A DNA stretch of 64,000 nt. Source: Microcebus murinus. Taxonomy: Eukaryota > Chordata > Mammalia > Primates > Cheirogaleidae. Below the pieces are notes generated by a model that was not told the origin of the DNA, ran no database searches, and was given only the letters and a program-made list of their open reading frames with translations. Location of the stretch: positions 85,691,001-85,755,000 of the forward strand of contig NC_134106.1 in NCBI RefSeq assembly GCF_040939455.1, in the 5' to 3' direction. This document shows, in pieces, positions 1 to 12,373 of this stretch; position 1 is the stretch's first letter; each line of letters opens with the position of its first letter. The position numbers and the translations under genes were made by a program.

Positions 1-609
1 CCCACCCGACAGCCGGTCACGCTGGCGGAACATCTGTGCAGGAGTCCCACGTCAGCGTGCAGCGTCGCTGGGCCCCTCCTGAACCAGCAGGCCTGGTAAT
101 TCTCTCTGCCCCCGCTCCTCAGCCCAGTTCACACTACAAGGTCACAGCCTCGTGTCCCCTGAAATTAGGGACCATGCCCCAGCCTCTTCTTGCTTTATGT
201 TTGCCTCAGAGATGTCCTGTATCTTCTCCAAAATTATAAATTCATTAAGGAAAAACCTGTATCACAGGCATTCAGATTATAAACTTATTAAATAAATGCT
301 TAATGCATGACTATACCCCCTTCAGCTGCCTTAGGCCTATTATCTAGAGAACATTTACCTGCCACTTGAGGGCCCTAGATGGGAGAGGTGACTGGCAGTG
401 GCTTTCCCTTTCTGATTTCAGTTTCCTTCTTTGTAACAGGGAAGAGGCTAAACTGGACACCCCCAGGGCCTGAGCTGTGATCCTGGTTACTGTGCCAGGA
501 GGCATTCCAGAATGATTGTGTTCCCTGGGCTGAGAGGGCCAGAGTGTCAAGAGCACATTTTTCCAGGCTGTTGAATAAAAACCTGTGTTGCTGTATCCAT
601 CCAACCCCA
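1..609. other. Unassigned intergenic DNA
   Basis: No recognisable gene or repeat. The first 200 bases are GC-richer than the rest and contain several CpGs, but no open frame shows family resemblance. Short frames here (longest under 90 codons) look like chance. Confidence 0.5.
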
Positions 610-663
610 CACAGCACTTACTATGGGCCAGACAATGTTCTAAGTGCTAATGAAACATAACTC
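610..663 (-). repeat. MIR fragment
   Basis: The stretch reading CACTTACTATGGGCCAGACA, then TTCTAAGTGCTAA and CTCATTTACA, matches the reverse strand of the MIR SINE 3' half as I know it. Short and diverged. Confidence 0.55.
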
Positions 664-1254
664 ATTTACATTTTTGGGTGCAGATGCTGAAGGTACAAGG
701 AAGAAGAAGCCACAAACCAGACCCAGCTGGTTCTGTTTGACCTAAATGGTCTTTTAAAAGGTTCAGATTTGAATGACTCTGGGTAGGACTTAGCCCTCCA
801 GCCAAGCCCATCCCCACACCCGTTGTTCACATCCTGTCTGGGTCCTATGTGTATCTGTGACATGAAAGTGCCTGCTGGCCCCTGGAAAGTGTCCAAGGAC
901 CTGTGAGAGACAAGAACCTCAGAGGAGAAACAATTTCTTACTAATGACTGGAGGAGTTTCTTATTTTGTTTTAATGATATGGAGAATGAAACTGAGAGGA
1001 GAATAAGAGATGGAGCCAATGACCAGCTCAGTGACCAGATTTTCAATAAAATTTGCTAGACTCCATGTGCCTGACCGATGTCTGGCTTTCTCCATAATAT
1101 AATGGAAATACAAGGGACCACAGCTATAAAAAGAGAGCTTCCAATGTCAGCCACAGAGTTGAGGTGAGGCCACTGTGGAGGAAATATAGTGGTATAATAT
1201 GCAGCTGATTCAATACCATGGAGGGCACTGAGGCTGAGGACCTTAAGGAAGGTG
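664..1254. other. Unassigned intergenic DNA
   Basis: Nothing recognisable. A 126-codon frame on the minus strand (666-1046) has low-complexity, unfamiliar sequence and no splice or promoter context. Confidence 0.5.
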
Positions 1255-1264
1255 TCAACATCTT

Positions 1265-1945
<681 letters not shown>

Positions 1946-1955
1946 TCAACATCTT

Positions 1956-2329
1956 CCATGTGTGAGGGGACTGAGCAGGAGTGTGTCAATGGTGCCCAGC
2001 AACGGGGAGGTAGAAGGCTGCCTATTCAAATGGCACATGCCACAAAGGAGTGTAGTAGAGTGTGGATTTGGAAGACTCAGCAGGGAACTGAGATAGCACC
2101 AACCCTGCTTCTGGCCCCTGAGGTTCATGGCCAATGGGAGAGAGAACAACTTCCAAAAGCAAAAGCTGGTGTCAGTCACTTGCAACTCAGTGTAGACTGT
2201 AGATACTGTTTCCTCTCTGCAGATATTTGCACATTAAATCTTAAACCCTCTTTGGATCATGAGAGCAAGCATGTTGTGCATCGTGAATGCCACAAACCTG
2301 AAAACCACACCAGCTGAACCCTCCTGGAA
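1956..2329. other. Unassigned intergenic DNA
   Basis: No repeat or gene recognised. A 119-codon + frame begins at 1958 but has no recognisable domain. Confidence 0.4.
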
Positions 2330-3745
2330 GCTCCCTTCCCGACCGGCACCCAGAGCACCACACTTGCCTGGTTTCCTCGGGTCCCTGAGCCGCACTTGCT
2401 CACTCTCCGCTGGATAATTCTCTTCCTCCTCACACCGCTCAAGGAGAGGCACCACACCCTTCTCTTCCTACTCTACCCTGGGCGGCATAACTACTCCTGT
2501 GGTTTCGCCCACGTGCTTAGGACATCCAGGGGCATCTGCAGCCCACAGCTCTCTTGAGCTCCACATGTGTGCGTGCAGCGTCACCACATAAATGCTCTAT
2601 CGATATCTCAAGAACAAGTCCAGAACAGACCCCGTCATCTTCCCCATAAATCCCCTCCTCCTCCTGTGTTCTGCATCTCTGTAGTCCCAGCCATCTGTCT
2701 GGGAGTAGGGGCAGATTCACCACTAAACTCTGAGGGGTAAGTTCTGAGGCTGTCACATGCACACGGTCCCCTCAAGGCCCTGAGAGGGGCTGCGCACCTG
2801 TTAATGTATAATTTTGGGGTTCATTTTCTGGAAGATGCAGCTTCCCAAGTTACACGAGCTTGTATATCTACAAAATCTGGATCTACACTTTCTCTCCTGC
2901 ATCCCATTGTCTCCCTTCCACGCCACTGCTCTCCCATTCCTTCTGATCCTGCTCCCAAAATCTCTCTCAAATATAGCGCTAATTCATCCCCACAGCTGCT
3001 GCTATAGGTCAGGCCCTCCCCATTCCTCTTGCAGTCACTGCAAAAGTCCAAAGACTAGGTCTCCCTGTCCCTGCCTCCTTCTCTCCTCCCATGCCGATTC
3101 TCCATGCAGAATCCAGAGGGAACTTTCTGAAGTGGAAGTCTGGCCATACCATTCCCATGACAGGGATTCTTTAACCCTTCTTTCAGTCTTCAATATTGAC
3201 TCCAACACCTTAGCATGAAATTCAAGGCCTTGGATGATCCGAGCACTGTTCACCCCTTACCACTCTACATCCTACCCTCACCCCTACACCCAAGAAAACC
3301 CCAGCTACCTGTAGTTCTCCAAACACAGCACACTCTCTCACTCCTCTGGGCACAGGCTTATGCTGGTCTCCACACGATGCACCCTCACCCCACTGAAGTT
3401 GCCACCTTCCACCTCTTCTCACCAGCCCTACTCATCCTGTAATGATGCAGCTCAGACTCCAAACCCTGCAGGAGATTTCCCTCACTCCCCCACCTCCACC
3501 ACGAGCACCCCCAAGCTGCATAGATGTGAATGCCCTTTCTTAACTCTGATCACACCTTGAGCATGTTTTAATAGCATTTGTGCCATCCTATCTAATTGTC
3601 TGCTTACTTGTCCACTGCCCCATGAGATTGTAATCTTCTGGGCAGAAACCTTATCCTTTTGCACACTCTTGGCACTTGGCAGACTTCTGGGGGAAGTTAG
3701 AAACTCAATTAATGTTAATTGAATGCGATGAATGGAGAGAAATGG
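2330..3745 (+). mobile_element. L2 LINE, 3' part
   Basis: An ancient L2 in sense orientation. Upstream it shows the CCCGTCATCTTCCCC... CCTCCTCCTGTGTTC wording. Downstream it shows the 3' coding end and tail: CTTAGCATGAAATTCAAGGCC, GTCTGCTTACTTGTCCACTG, CTTGGCACTTGG, then AATTAATGTTAATTGAATG. The 3010-3745 part is clearest and 2330-2810 is more diverged. No intact reading frame remains. Confidence 0.75.
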
Positions 3746-5439
3746 AGGGAGAAAGGTACAAGTCCCACTGTGTCTCAGCAAATGTGTTAGTTAAGTCTCA
3801 CCTTGTCTAGAAATACAAGGATGACTCTTGCAGTTTAGATCAGTGCCTAGTACAGTACGGATCCAGTGCTTAGCAGATGTCACAGAAGGTTCTAATAGTT
3901 ATGTAGGACGTTGGCAATGTAGTCTTCCATGGAGGACCGAAAGTGGTATTTGTACATGTCACCTCTGCATTGACGGAGACCCAATTTGGGCAAGGATCAG
4001 ATTCAGCACATCAATTTACCCTAAAACAAAAAAAGTGAAAACATGATTCTTGTTCAGGCCAATTGTTCTGAAAAATCACCGCCTTCTGAAGAAAAAAAGG
4101 AGAAAGAGGGGAGCACCCAGCCAGACTGCATGGTGCGATACAGCAGCCGCTAGTTACTGGTATGGGGGACTTGAAATAGTGTTCATCTGAGTGCAAAGTA
4201 TTCTATTAATAATTTTTATTAAATGTGTTTAAAATTGAATATTTTGATATATTGGGTTAAATGAAATATTTTATTCATCGTAATTTCACCTTTTATTTCA
4301 ATGTTTTTTTCAAAGTTACTACTAGTAACTTTAAAAGTACATATGGAGCTCTGGTTATATTTCTACAGGATCATGCTAGTCTAGAAACTAGAAAATATAC
4401 TTTTGTTACTACCCTATTTCCGTTTCAGTAGCAAAGCTTTGGAGTTGATGACAGTACAATCCTCTTCATTTAAAGAAGCTTTATTCTATTCCACTTTTCC
4501 AATTGAACGCAACCAAACCCTATTCATTCAAAACAGTGCCATCTACTGAGAGAAAATAATAATAGCGTTGAAAGTAATTTCACTATTTTGAGTCCTAGCA
4601 TTGTTTCTCTCCTGCTCATTTTTACAATTAAACAAAAATATAGTGAAACCAGAGTAGGACCATTGTGAGAGCTGCTGCATTTTCACCTATGAGGATCGTG
4701 TGCGTGCAACTGGCTTCTTTCCCTGTCTCTTCATGTTAAGTATCACAGGACAGCACACAAGGCTAGTCACGGCTAAGACTGGGAGACCACGGTCCCCGAG
4801 CACTTCCCATAAGAGGTGCAGTCTATTAGTGGGGCCTCCTCTGTCCTCACAGATCCTCCACTGGGCCATTACAGTGCTCAGAGCCCGCCTCTGTAGTTAA
4901 CAATATTTTTAAACGCTTCCAAGTGAAGTCTCCTAACCAGTTCTTACTCTTGAATACATTTTAAACATCCTCACCTTAGCGTCAATTTCTCAGTGGCCCC
5001 ATTCGAGCCTTTTCCCACAGCACCTTAGTCAGCAGCACCTGCCACCTGCGGGATGGGGGGACAGAGGACTAGAGAAGCTTTGGTAGAGAAAGCTTTGAGA
5101 CCCACCCACCCACCTCCTCAGAGCATATTCAAAATTATATCCAAAATGGAAGATATTCTACGTTACACTTTGAAAATTTATTATCAGAAATTGCATCAGC
5201 TATTTTTTAAATGACAAGAGCACTTTCTGTTGATAACATCTTAAAAGAGAATGACTAGTTAAGAACAACCTGCGTAATTGTTCTTGTTGACCAAAAGTTA
5301 ATGCTGGCCATCTTGGTTAATTATATAAGTATACATACGTGTGTACAGGTACGTATGCATGCAAGACTATGCATAGGCATGCACACACACACTCTCTTTC
5401 ACTCCAAATATGTAAAATTCAATCTGTGAAATGGGATTA
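3746..5439. other. Unassigned, AT-rich intergenic DNA
   Basis: From about 4200 the sequence is AT-rich with no repeat I can name. A CTCF-like motif is listed separately at 4534. A run of CACACAC and alternating TA/GT bases lies near 5325-5395. Confidence 0.5.
4534..4552 (-). promoter_or_regulatory. CTCF-like motif
   Basis: On the minus strand the bases read CTCTCAGTAGATGGCACTG. The AGTAGATGGCACTG core fits the CTCF consensus, but the 5' flank matches poorly. Sequence match only; binding is an inference. Confidence 0.25.
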
Positions 5440-5535
5440 CAAATAATTTGATAACTTCCATCTTTATGGTTTTCTATGTTTTCTAAATTTTCCACAATTA
5501 GTGTGTATTACTTTTGCAATTAAAAAAATCAAAAA
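5440..5535 (+). mobile_element. Old L1 3' end fragment
   Basis: The wording GATAACTTCCATCTTTATGG, TTTTCTAAATTTTCCACAAT and ATTACTTTTGCAATTAAAAA resembles the 3' terminus of old L1M/L1ME elements. Short and diverged. Confidence 0.4.
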
Positions 5536-5680
5536 GTGTAATAGAAGAAAAAGGGGAAAAGGAAGAAAGAAAAAAGTAAGCAAGAAGTAGGGAAAGAATG
5601 AGAGAGAAGAAGAGAAAGGGAAACAGAGAGAGATAGGGAAGGAGGGAGAGGGAGAGAGGATACAAGGGAGAGAAAGAGAA
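5536..5680. repeat. GA-rich low-complexity tract
   Basis: Almost pure purine on + (AAGAAAGAAAAAAG, GAGAGAGATAGGGAAGGAGG and similar) over about 145 bases. It directly follows the old L1 tail and may derive from it. It could form triplex DNA. Confidence 0.8.
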
Positions 5681-5689
5681 CTGCTGTCT

Positions 5690-6679
5690 CAAATCTACAC
5701 CTTTCAGAAAAGGAAGTCAGTCATCCTAAAATCCCTTTTCTCAGACAGCTTGGAGGAAGCATCTAGGAAAAATCTGTAATGCATTTACATGGTCATGCAG
5801 CCACTCTCTTATACCCTCACTAAAGACATCTTCCTCATAAGGAATGGGTAGCATTGCACGCCGAAAAGGTTATTTTTTGCTTTACACTCATGTGAGTGAC
5901 AAAAGCTGTTTAGATTCTTCTAATGTTGCCAAACCTAAGGTCCAGCCAGAGACTCTTTTTTGGCATTGATTTTAGTGCTGCTTCTCCAGCTTGACCTTCA
6001 GATGCTCAAAGGTAATAATTTTTAAAAAGACAACAACAAAATTAATATCCGAGCTCTGCATCATTTTTCCCTACGAGGCAGGCACATGAGAACTGTTGTA
6101 TGGCCATTGAAAATCAATACTGTCAAGAATGATATTGACCTGCTAACCAGTGAACAGCATCGCTAGGAGGAAACAGGATGCTCTCAAAATCCAAGCTGCA
6201 CGCGTGTTCTGGCTTTTAAAAATGCACTTAATGTTGGGCTCCTCACCATGCACCATGACCTGCGGCCTCTGGACTAGCTACGTCAACAGGAAAGACAGAT
6301 TCACATCCCAAGGAACAGCCAGTGATGATCCCTGTCGCCCCAGACCAGACCCATGGACTGAGCACGGATTTATGTTGATCGATGGCCTTTTGTCACTGTG
6401 CCTTAGACACTGTGACCGTTTGAAACTTCAAAATGGATGAAGTCAGACAGAACGGGTGCTCTTGTTCAATGAAGCAGAGAGAGAGACAGGACCAAGAATC
6501 CAACCATTCTGTCAAAAAATAAAATGTTCTGCCAAGACTAATACGTCGGGGTTTCAAACCTTCTGATACTTTTTATATCCCAGTGCATACAGAAATATCT
6601 GTGATGAATGCAGAAGAAACAACTGATAGGATTTCTTTTACATCTAAAATATCCATCCGACTTTAAAAAATAAATAATC
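5690..6679. other. Unassigned intergenic DNA
   Basis: No gene or repeat recognised. A 96-codon + frame at 6150-6440 has no recognisable features. Confidence 0.45.
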
Positions 6680-7185
6680 CATGTAATCCTTTCAACTCAG
6701 TAATTATACTTCTAAGTATTTATTCCAAATACATAAAATTTTATTCTAAATTTAAGGGGCTCAATAAAGTACTGTTTACAATTTTTAAAAAAATAGGGAA
6801 TTGGTTAGTAAATCATGACTAATTAAAACAATGTAACACCATGAAATCATTAAAAATTATATTTTAGAAGACAATTTAAAATGTATACGGATAATATATT
6901 AATGAGAAAGATTTCCAAGTTGACTGCTATCAATTTTGTATCGAATATAAGTATCACTAAAGGAAGATTTATAAATTTAATAACATGAAGTTATAGATAA
7001 AAATGTATATATAGGAACATATATATCAAGAAAAAAACAGTGAAATAATATATACAAATATGTTAATAGTCCCAATAGTGGAATTATGGATGACTTTTTA
7101 GTTTCCCTATATAGTTCTATATTTTCCCCAAATTTCCAAATTAACATGTAATGTTTATATAAGAAAAAATCTCCATAATAAGTCT
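6680..7185 (+). mobile_element. Old L1 3' UTR fragment
   Basis: Bits such as AACTCAGTAATTATACTTCT, GGGAATTGGTTAGTAAATC, AAATCATTAAAAATTATATT and the final GTTTATATAAGAAAAAAT follow the order of an old L1M 3' end in sense orientation. Strongly diverged. Confidence 0.55.
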
Positions 7186-7742
7186 GTAAATTTCTATCTT
7201 AATATATATCTCTCTTTATTAAGTGTCAGCATCCCTACTAAGGTTTAAGAAATACTATATTTAAGCATATCTCTTTCTATAACAAAACATGTTTCATGTT
7301 CGAGGTGGCCTGAGGTCCAAAGGGATGTGACCCAAGGCCTTGGGGAGATACAGTATTAGCAGAGTCCTACCTGGCTTAACAAAGCAGGTAAGGAAGGACA
7401 CCCACAGTACTTTAATAGCATCACATAGAAATGTGTATGAACTTCACAGTGCTCATATAGATTTACACTGTCAGTCACCATTAATGAGCAAATATCTCTT
7501 CACCAAAATTTGATTAAGGATGAAAATTGGACATTTCCAGGAATATGATTTCCAGTAGACATGGATTTAAAAGAATAGAAAAAGAAATAATTAAAGTGTG
7601 GAGATGGAAATTCCCTCAACACATTTATCTTTACTCCTCCTTCCCCGTAAACACAGCAGAAATGGAAATAGATGAAAATTCCTAGCTTATATGGGGGTAG
7701 GGAGGGTAAATTAGAAAGTTTACAGCTGTGGTTATAATGTCC
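7186..7742. other. Unassigned intergenic DNA
   Basis: Nothing recognisable up to the TA that flanks the DNA transposon starting at 7745. Confidence 0.45.
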
Positions 7743-7744
7743 TA

Positions 7745-8325
7745 CTGTGTTGCCCCGAAAATAAGACCTACCCATAAAATGAGCCCTAGCAGGATTTCTA
7801 AGCATTTGCGCAATGTAAGCCCTACCCTGAAAATAAGACCCAGTGATGGGCGTGGCTATGTAGCCCAGTGATGGGCGTGGCTATGTCTCTGCACAACCCA
7901 TGCATTTCATGGTGGAGCGGTAAAGAAGAAGAGCAGCCCTTTTCATCTGCCCCATGGTGACAGTTACTATCCCAGAGGTGACCAGAAAGGTGTGGGCAGC
8001 CCCACCAACAAGGTCAGCTCCCCTGTCAGGTCCCGGCCATCCTGTGCGTGCTGCAAGCCTAGGCTTTGAGGGAAAAGTCTCCTCAGTGAAGTGAGGAGCA
8101 GGACGCTCCGCTTTAGGTATTGTGTGTCCCCAGGGGGAAGAAGGAAAGCTGTGGCTGCCATTTTACTATGATGATGTTCCAGAAGACGACTTAACTATAT
8201 TTGGATAAATGTCCATTGTTGTACCGTACTTAAAAAAAATAACACATCCCCTGAAAATAATCCCTAGGGTATCTTCTTGAGGAAAAATAAATATAAGACC
8301 CTGTCTTATTTTCGGGGAAACATGG
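7745..8325 (+). mobile_element. TA-flanked non-autonomous DNA transposon, copy 1
   Basis: 581 bases between TA dinucleotides (7743-7744 and 8326-8327). The ends are inverted repeats: CTGTGTTGCCCCGAAAATAA on the left and TTATTTTCGGGGAAACATGG on the right. Related CCTGAAAATAAGAC motifs repeat inside each end. A 25-base piece around CAGTGATGGGCGTGGC is tandemly doubled at about 7840-7885. Near the right end, GATGATGTTCCAGAAGACGA is the remains of the coding tail seen better in copy 2. The TA target suggests the Tc1/mariner/pogo superfamily; I cannot name the family. Orientation follows the coding relic. Confidence 0.85.
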
Positions 8326-8327
8326 TA

Positions 8328-9164
8328 CCTGCAGTCATGGCCAGGAGGCAGTATGATTTTCCTCAGTCAGAGAGCAACTTTACAAGTCTTAGACAAATTC
8401 CAAATAATTTTTTGAGTTTTATTCATGAGAATTATAATTTATGAGCCTCTAAAATTTAAACTCAGAATGCTGTATATTGACTTTAATTTTTTAATGGATT
8501 GCTGCACTTTCCAGGCCAGTTCCCGATCTTTTCTATCTATCTCGCTCTGTGTCCTGGGAGGCTGGTCTACACAGAGGACAGCACTGGGTTCCCTTGCTGC
8601 CTGCTTTCTTGTTGATTTCTGCCAGTGAATGATCACCACAGGATCAGAAGCCAGAGGACAGAGAGCAGGGCATTCATTCCCTGTATAGCTGTATCCTTTC
8701 ACACCACCGATGCCTCCAGGTGGCCCTTCTGCCAGGGCTTCAGCCCTCCCAGCAATTCCCTGTGCCCCTGTGCTCCAGGGTTATCAAGAGTTTTATCCTG
8801 GTACTAATCTCTGGGTATCTAATCACTCCTCCTTGGAGTGGAAGCTCTTGCTGATTTGTAGCAGAAAATATTATATATAATTATACACAGATATTTTATA
8901 TGTTCTTGAACATGATATATATTAATAATATAACATGCATTAATATATCTTATATTAATACCCTATATGAATCATATACTTTTGTATAAATATAAAAAAA
9001 TTATAGAATATATTCTCAAGGAGAATACTATGTAAGTGTGCATAGGAAATATATACAGAGAAAGAGAGAGAGACCGAGATTTTGATGTACTACCCAATTT
9101 GGGATTTATTGTGTTAGCTCACATAACTGGAAGAGGTTCTAACAGTTTTTTTGCTTGATTAATT
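8328..9164. other. Unassigned DNA with AT-rich core
   Basis: No gene recognised. Bases 8868-9015 are almost entirely A/T with repeated ATATTAAT and TATATAA words, which is low-complexity DNA. Confidence 0.5.
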
Positions 9165-10745
9165 AAAGCCTGACTCCAATGGTAGCCTGTAAGCAAAAAC
9201 TTGAGATGGAAACTGCCCTGGAATATTGTAAATAAATGAAACTGGAAGATCAGGTAGATGGAACTGTAGGGATAAACCTCTCATGTGCAACACTCTTAGC
9301 TATCTCCTCACCTGACCCCATGGCAAAGCAAAAAGACACACATTGATGAGGGACCCAGCATCCCTCAGGAGTTCCCTGTGACTATCCTACATAACCTTGC
9401 CATGATGAAGAGAGATTTTGCCGTTGACTGCTCTGATTTCAATGGGAATAATGAGATCCAAGGTGGTAGGGGCCCAGGTGTGAGGCTTAACTATCAGAGA
9501 CAAAGTTGTCCCAATTTCATGATACATGTAGACATACAGCAGCAATCAGAATGTATTGACACTTAGAAGTCTGTAGAGGCTTATTGCTGGCTTCCTATGA
9601 ATGAAATAAATGGGTGGCCAACTAAGATATGACTTGATTTATATAATCCAGAAATCGTGATATCTGATGGCAACAAAACAAAAAAGCTTTCCTATGATGC
9701 TGGTATGAATCCACAGTCAGATCCTAGACCTAAGCCAGCTCACAGATCCTGAGCCCTGGAGTGGGGAGAAAGTCAGGAAACCATTAGGAAAGGATTCTAA
9801 AACATGGCCTCGAGTATATGGTGTAAATCTTCCCCAATTCTTTCCCGGAGTAGAATGCAGCCATTCAAAAGGCTGACTATGTGAAAGGGAGATGCCCAAA
9901 CCTTCAGGGGGCTGTTAGGCATTAGCCTGAACTGACACTCATCCCAGGACACAGTGTGTGAATGGTTACAGTGGGGGTTGATGGAAAGACAATAAAGTCA
10001 ATCTAAATTGGTCTCACGGTGGGTCCTGTAGGCTCAACCTACAGGACTCACTCAGCCACTGTATGGTTATTCCCTAGTTTCTGCAAGTAGAATTGGAATG
10101 CACATGCTTAGGACTGACATAATTCCCATAGTGACCCCCCTGACCTGTGGAGAAGGGATTATCGCAGTAAGAAGGGCCAAGTGATAGCCCCAGGAACTGC
10201 CTGCTCCACCTCTGGACAAAATAGTTAACCAAAAGCCATACTGCATTTCTGGGAGAAATGGCAGAACTCAGTGTTACCATAAAGGACTTTAAAAATGGAA
10301 AAATGGTGAAGCCAAATGAACAACTATGAATGATTATAAACTTAAACTGTCATATAAATGTATTTATTGAGGAGCCCGACACAATCCCTGGCACCTGGCA
10401 TGCTGACACTGATTTGAAATACACCCTTTTCCCATCTCAATTAGTCAGGACAATGAGAAGCATTTCGCCTTCACCTGGCAGAGACAACAGTACACCCTTA
10501 TTGGCTAACGAGAGCCATTGGCTGTGACAACTGTCCGCCTCTGCCTTGGCAGAGACCTTGATCATCTGATCCAGTATGTTGATTAAATTATATGAATAAC
10601 AGCAGGAGATACCAAATAGCTCATTTACCTTGGTATAATTAAAATTCATGAACTTCAGAAGCATGGCTCTGGTGAAGGTTCTAGGGATGCAGTGGTCTTG
10701 GTGATGCAGGTTATAACCTCTAAAGTGACAGGGAGTTGCTGCACT
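9165..10745 (+). mobile_element. ERV-L pol remnant, sense
   Basis: Old endogenous retrovirus internal DNA of the ERV-L type. Around 10190-10290 and 10370-10560 the conceptual translation, read in pieces, follows the N-terminal reverse-transcriptase region: a DKIVNQKPYCISG-like stretch, then PGTWHADTDL, then FAFTWQRQQYTL. The frame is broken by many stops and shifts, and the central RT motif is not intact. The upstream part (9165-10180) is assigned by continuity only. No flanking LTRs of its own are recognised. Confidence 0.65.
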
Positions 10746-10778
10746 TAGCACTGACTATAAGAAATGTAAAACTTTCGG

Positions 10779-10784
<6 letters not shown>

Positions 10785-10834
<50 letters not shown>
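10785..10834. repeat. (TG)n microsatellite
   Basis: 25 uninterrupted TG units following TATA, immediately after the ERV-L fragment. Confidence 0.98.
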
Positions 10835-10837
<3 letters not shown>

Positions 10838-10849
10838 TTGAACCGTACA

Positions 10850-12370
10850 GGAATAAAGAGAAGGAAGCTATGGTCAGAAGACAAAACAGCTGGTGCAGCT
10901 ACTGAGGTTGCAGAAGACCTTAACTTATACTAGGAATGAAGAGAGTGCCTGGGTGGCCACAGGGCAGGCAGCAGGAAGGAAGGTGCCTGTGATGAGGTCG
11001 AAGGGGAGGGGAGGGCCAGTCCACAGGCCTCTTAGGTCACAGCAAAGATTGTGAATTTAGTTCTAAGTGCAATTGCAGAGTTTAAGCTGGGAGTAGGGGT
11101 GAGGGGGAATGATGTGATTTTATTTATGTTTGTAAATGATGAATCTCACTACAAAGTGAAGAGCTGAAAGACAAGATTGGAACAATTAGAGGCACTAATT
11201 TGACGGAGGAAAGAAAGGAGGTAATAGTAGGGCTGGGTATTGCCTTATTTATTGGCAAATTGTATATTTTTGCTGTGATATTTAGCTAAAGTCTCAATAG
11301 ATACTGAGAGCATGAGTGTCAGCAATAGTGGGCATAAATAGTCTTCGTGATCTAATTTATTAGAATGACATCTCATCAGAACTAACCAAACTGTCATTAC
11401 TTTTGCCACATAATGTGGCTGACTTGTAGTTCACACCAAGAGAAGTGTCAACTTGTTGACTTTCTTATCTTCTGCTTGTGCTATTATTCGTATTATCTTC
11501 AACTATGATTTTTTTGCAGGATTTTTTAAAGTATTTGTGTACTTTTTGAGGGTTAGTTTAGATAAAGGAGGTTAATATAACTGGCAAATCCATTTGATTG
11601 GTTCCATAAAAACTTCCATACGTCATTATATATTTACCAAAAACAAGCGGAACGACATCTTACGACAACCCTGCCAAATATACAGGGTATGAGTGGGGAA
11701 TGCCAGCATTAAAGATTAATAATGGCTAATTTACTCTCGCTTAAACAAAAAGAAATGAAAATAGAAATTTCCATATGTTCTTCCTTCAACCCAGTGGCTC
11801 ATCTTACATTCCCTGGCATGTGCACACCCCACTTTGGAGAAAACTGACTTACAACACAGGGATATTCAGTGGTGGGAAGTAAATGAGAGTTAACAAAAAT
11901 TAAAGAGAAGTGGGTTCTATTTCTAAATCTCATGGGAAAAAGCCCACAAGCCCCAGAGAAACTGGATAATGATCTCCCTTCATCAATCATCCTAAATCTT
12001 CCCCAGTTCCTCAGAGTTTAGGGCACAAAATAGAGCTCTGCTTTCCATCTGTTTCTGCCAGGTGGCAACACAAATCCAGCTAAACCAAACGTGTAGTAAG
12101 ATGCTGGGCTAACAATTCTTTGGGCAATAGATTAGCATTGGAGGAGGAAAAGGACACAATCCCACTTTCTCCGAGTTATCCAGTTAATGGGAGGGAATGG
12201 TGGATTATTAGGTGGGTTTGAGAAGTTTTAAAGTAAAACATTAGAAAGCTAAATTTATGTGCATAAGCATTTTCCCACATGCAGTATTTATATTCCCAGA
12301 TGGGGACACTGGATAACACACAGTCTGAGGCAATCAGTTCCCTACAGCAAATAGTAATTGCCATTGATTT
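10850..12370. other. Unassigned DNA, possibly one ancient repeat
   Basis: Bases 10940-11180 (CACAGCAAAGATTGTGAATTT, AGTTTAAGCTGGGAGTAGGG, GATGTGATTTTATTTATG) resemble a common ancient mammalian interspersed repeat whose name I cannot fix. The rest shows nothing recognisable. Confidence 0.35.
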
Positions 12371-12373
12371 CGG

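Noticed and set aside
666..1046. 126-codon minus-strand frame
   Set aside because: Unfamiliar composition, no domain, no splice or promoter context; expected by chance in 64 kb.
10736..10933. Cys-Val repeat protein
   Set aside because: Translation of the TG microsatellite.
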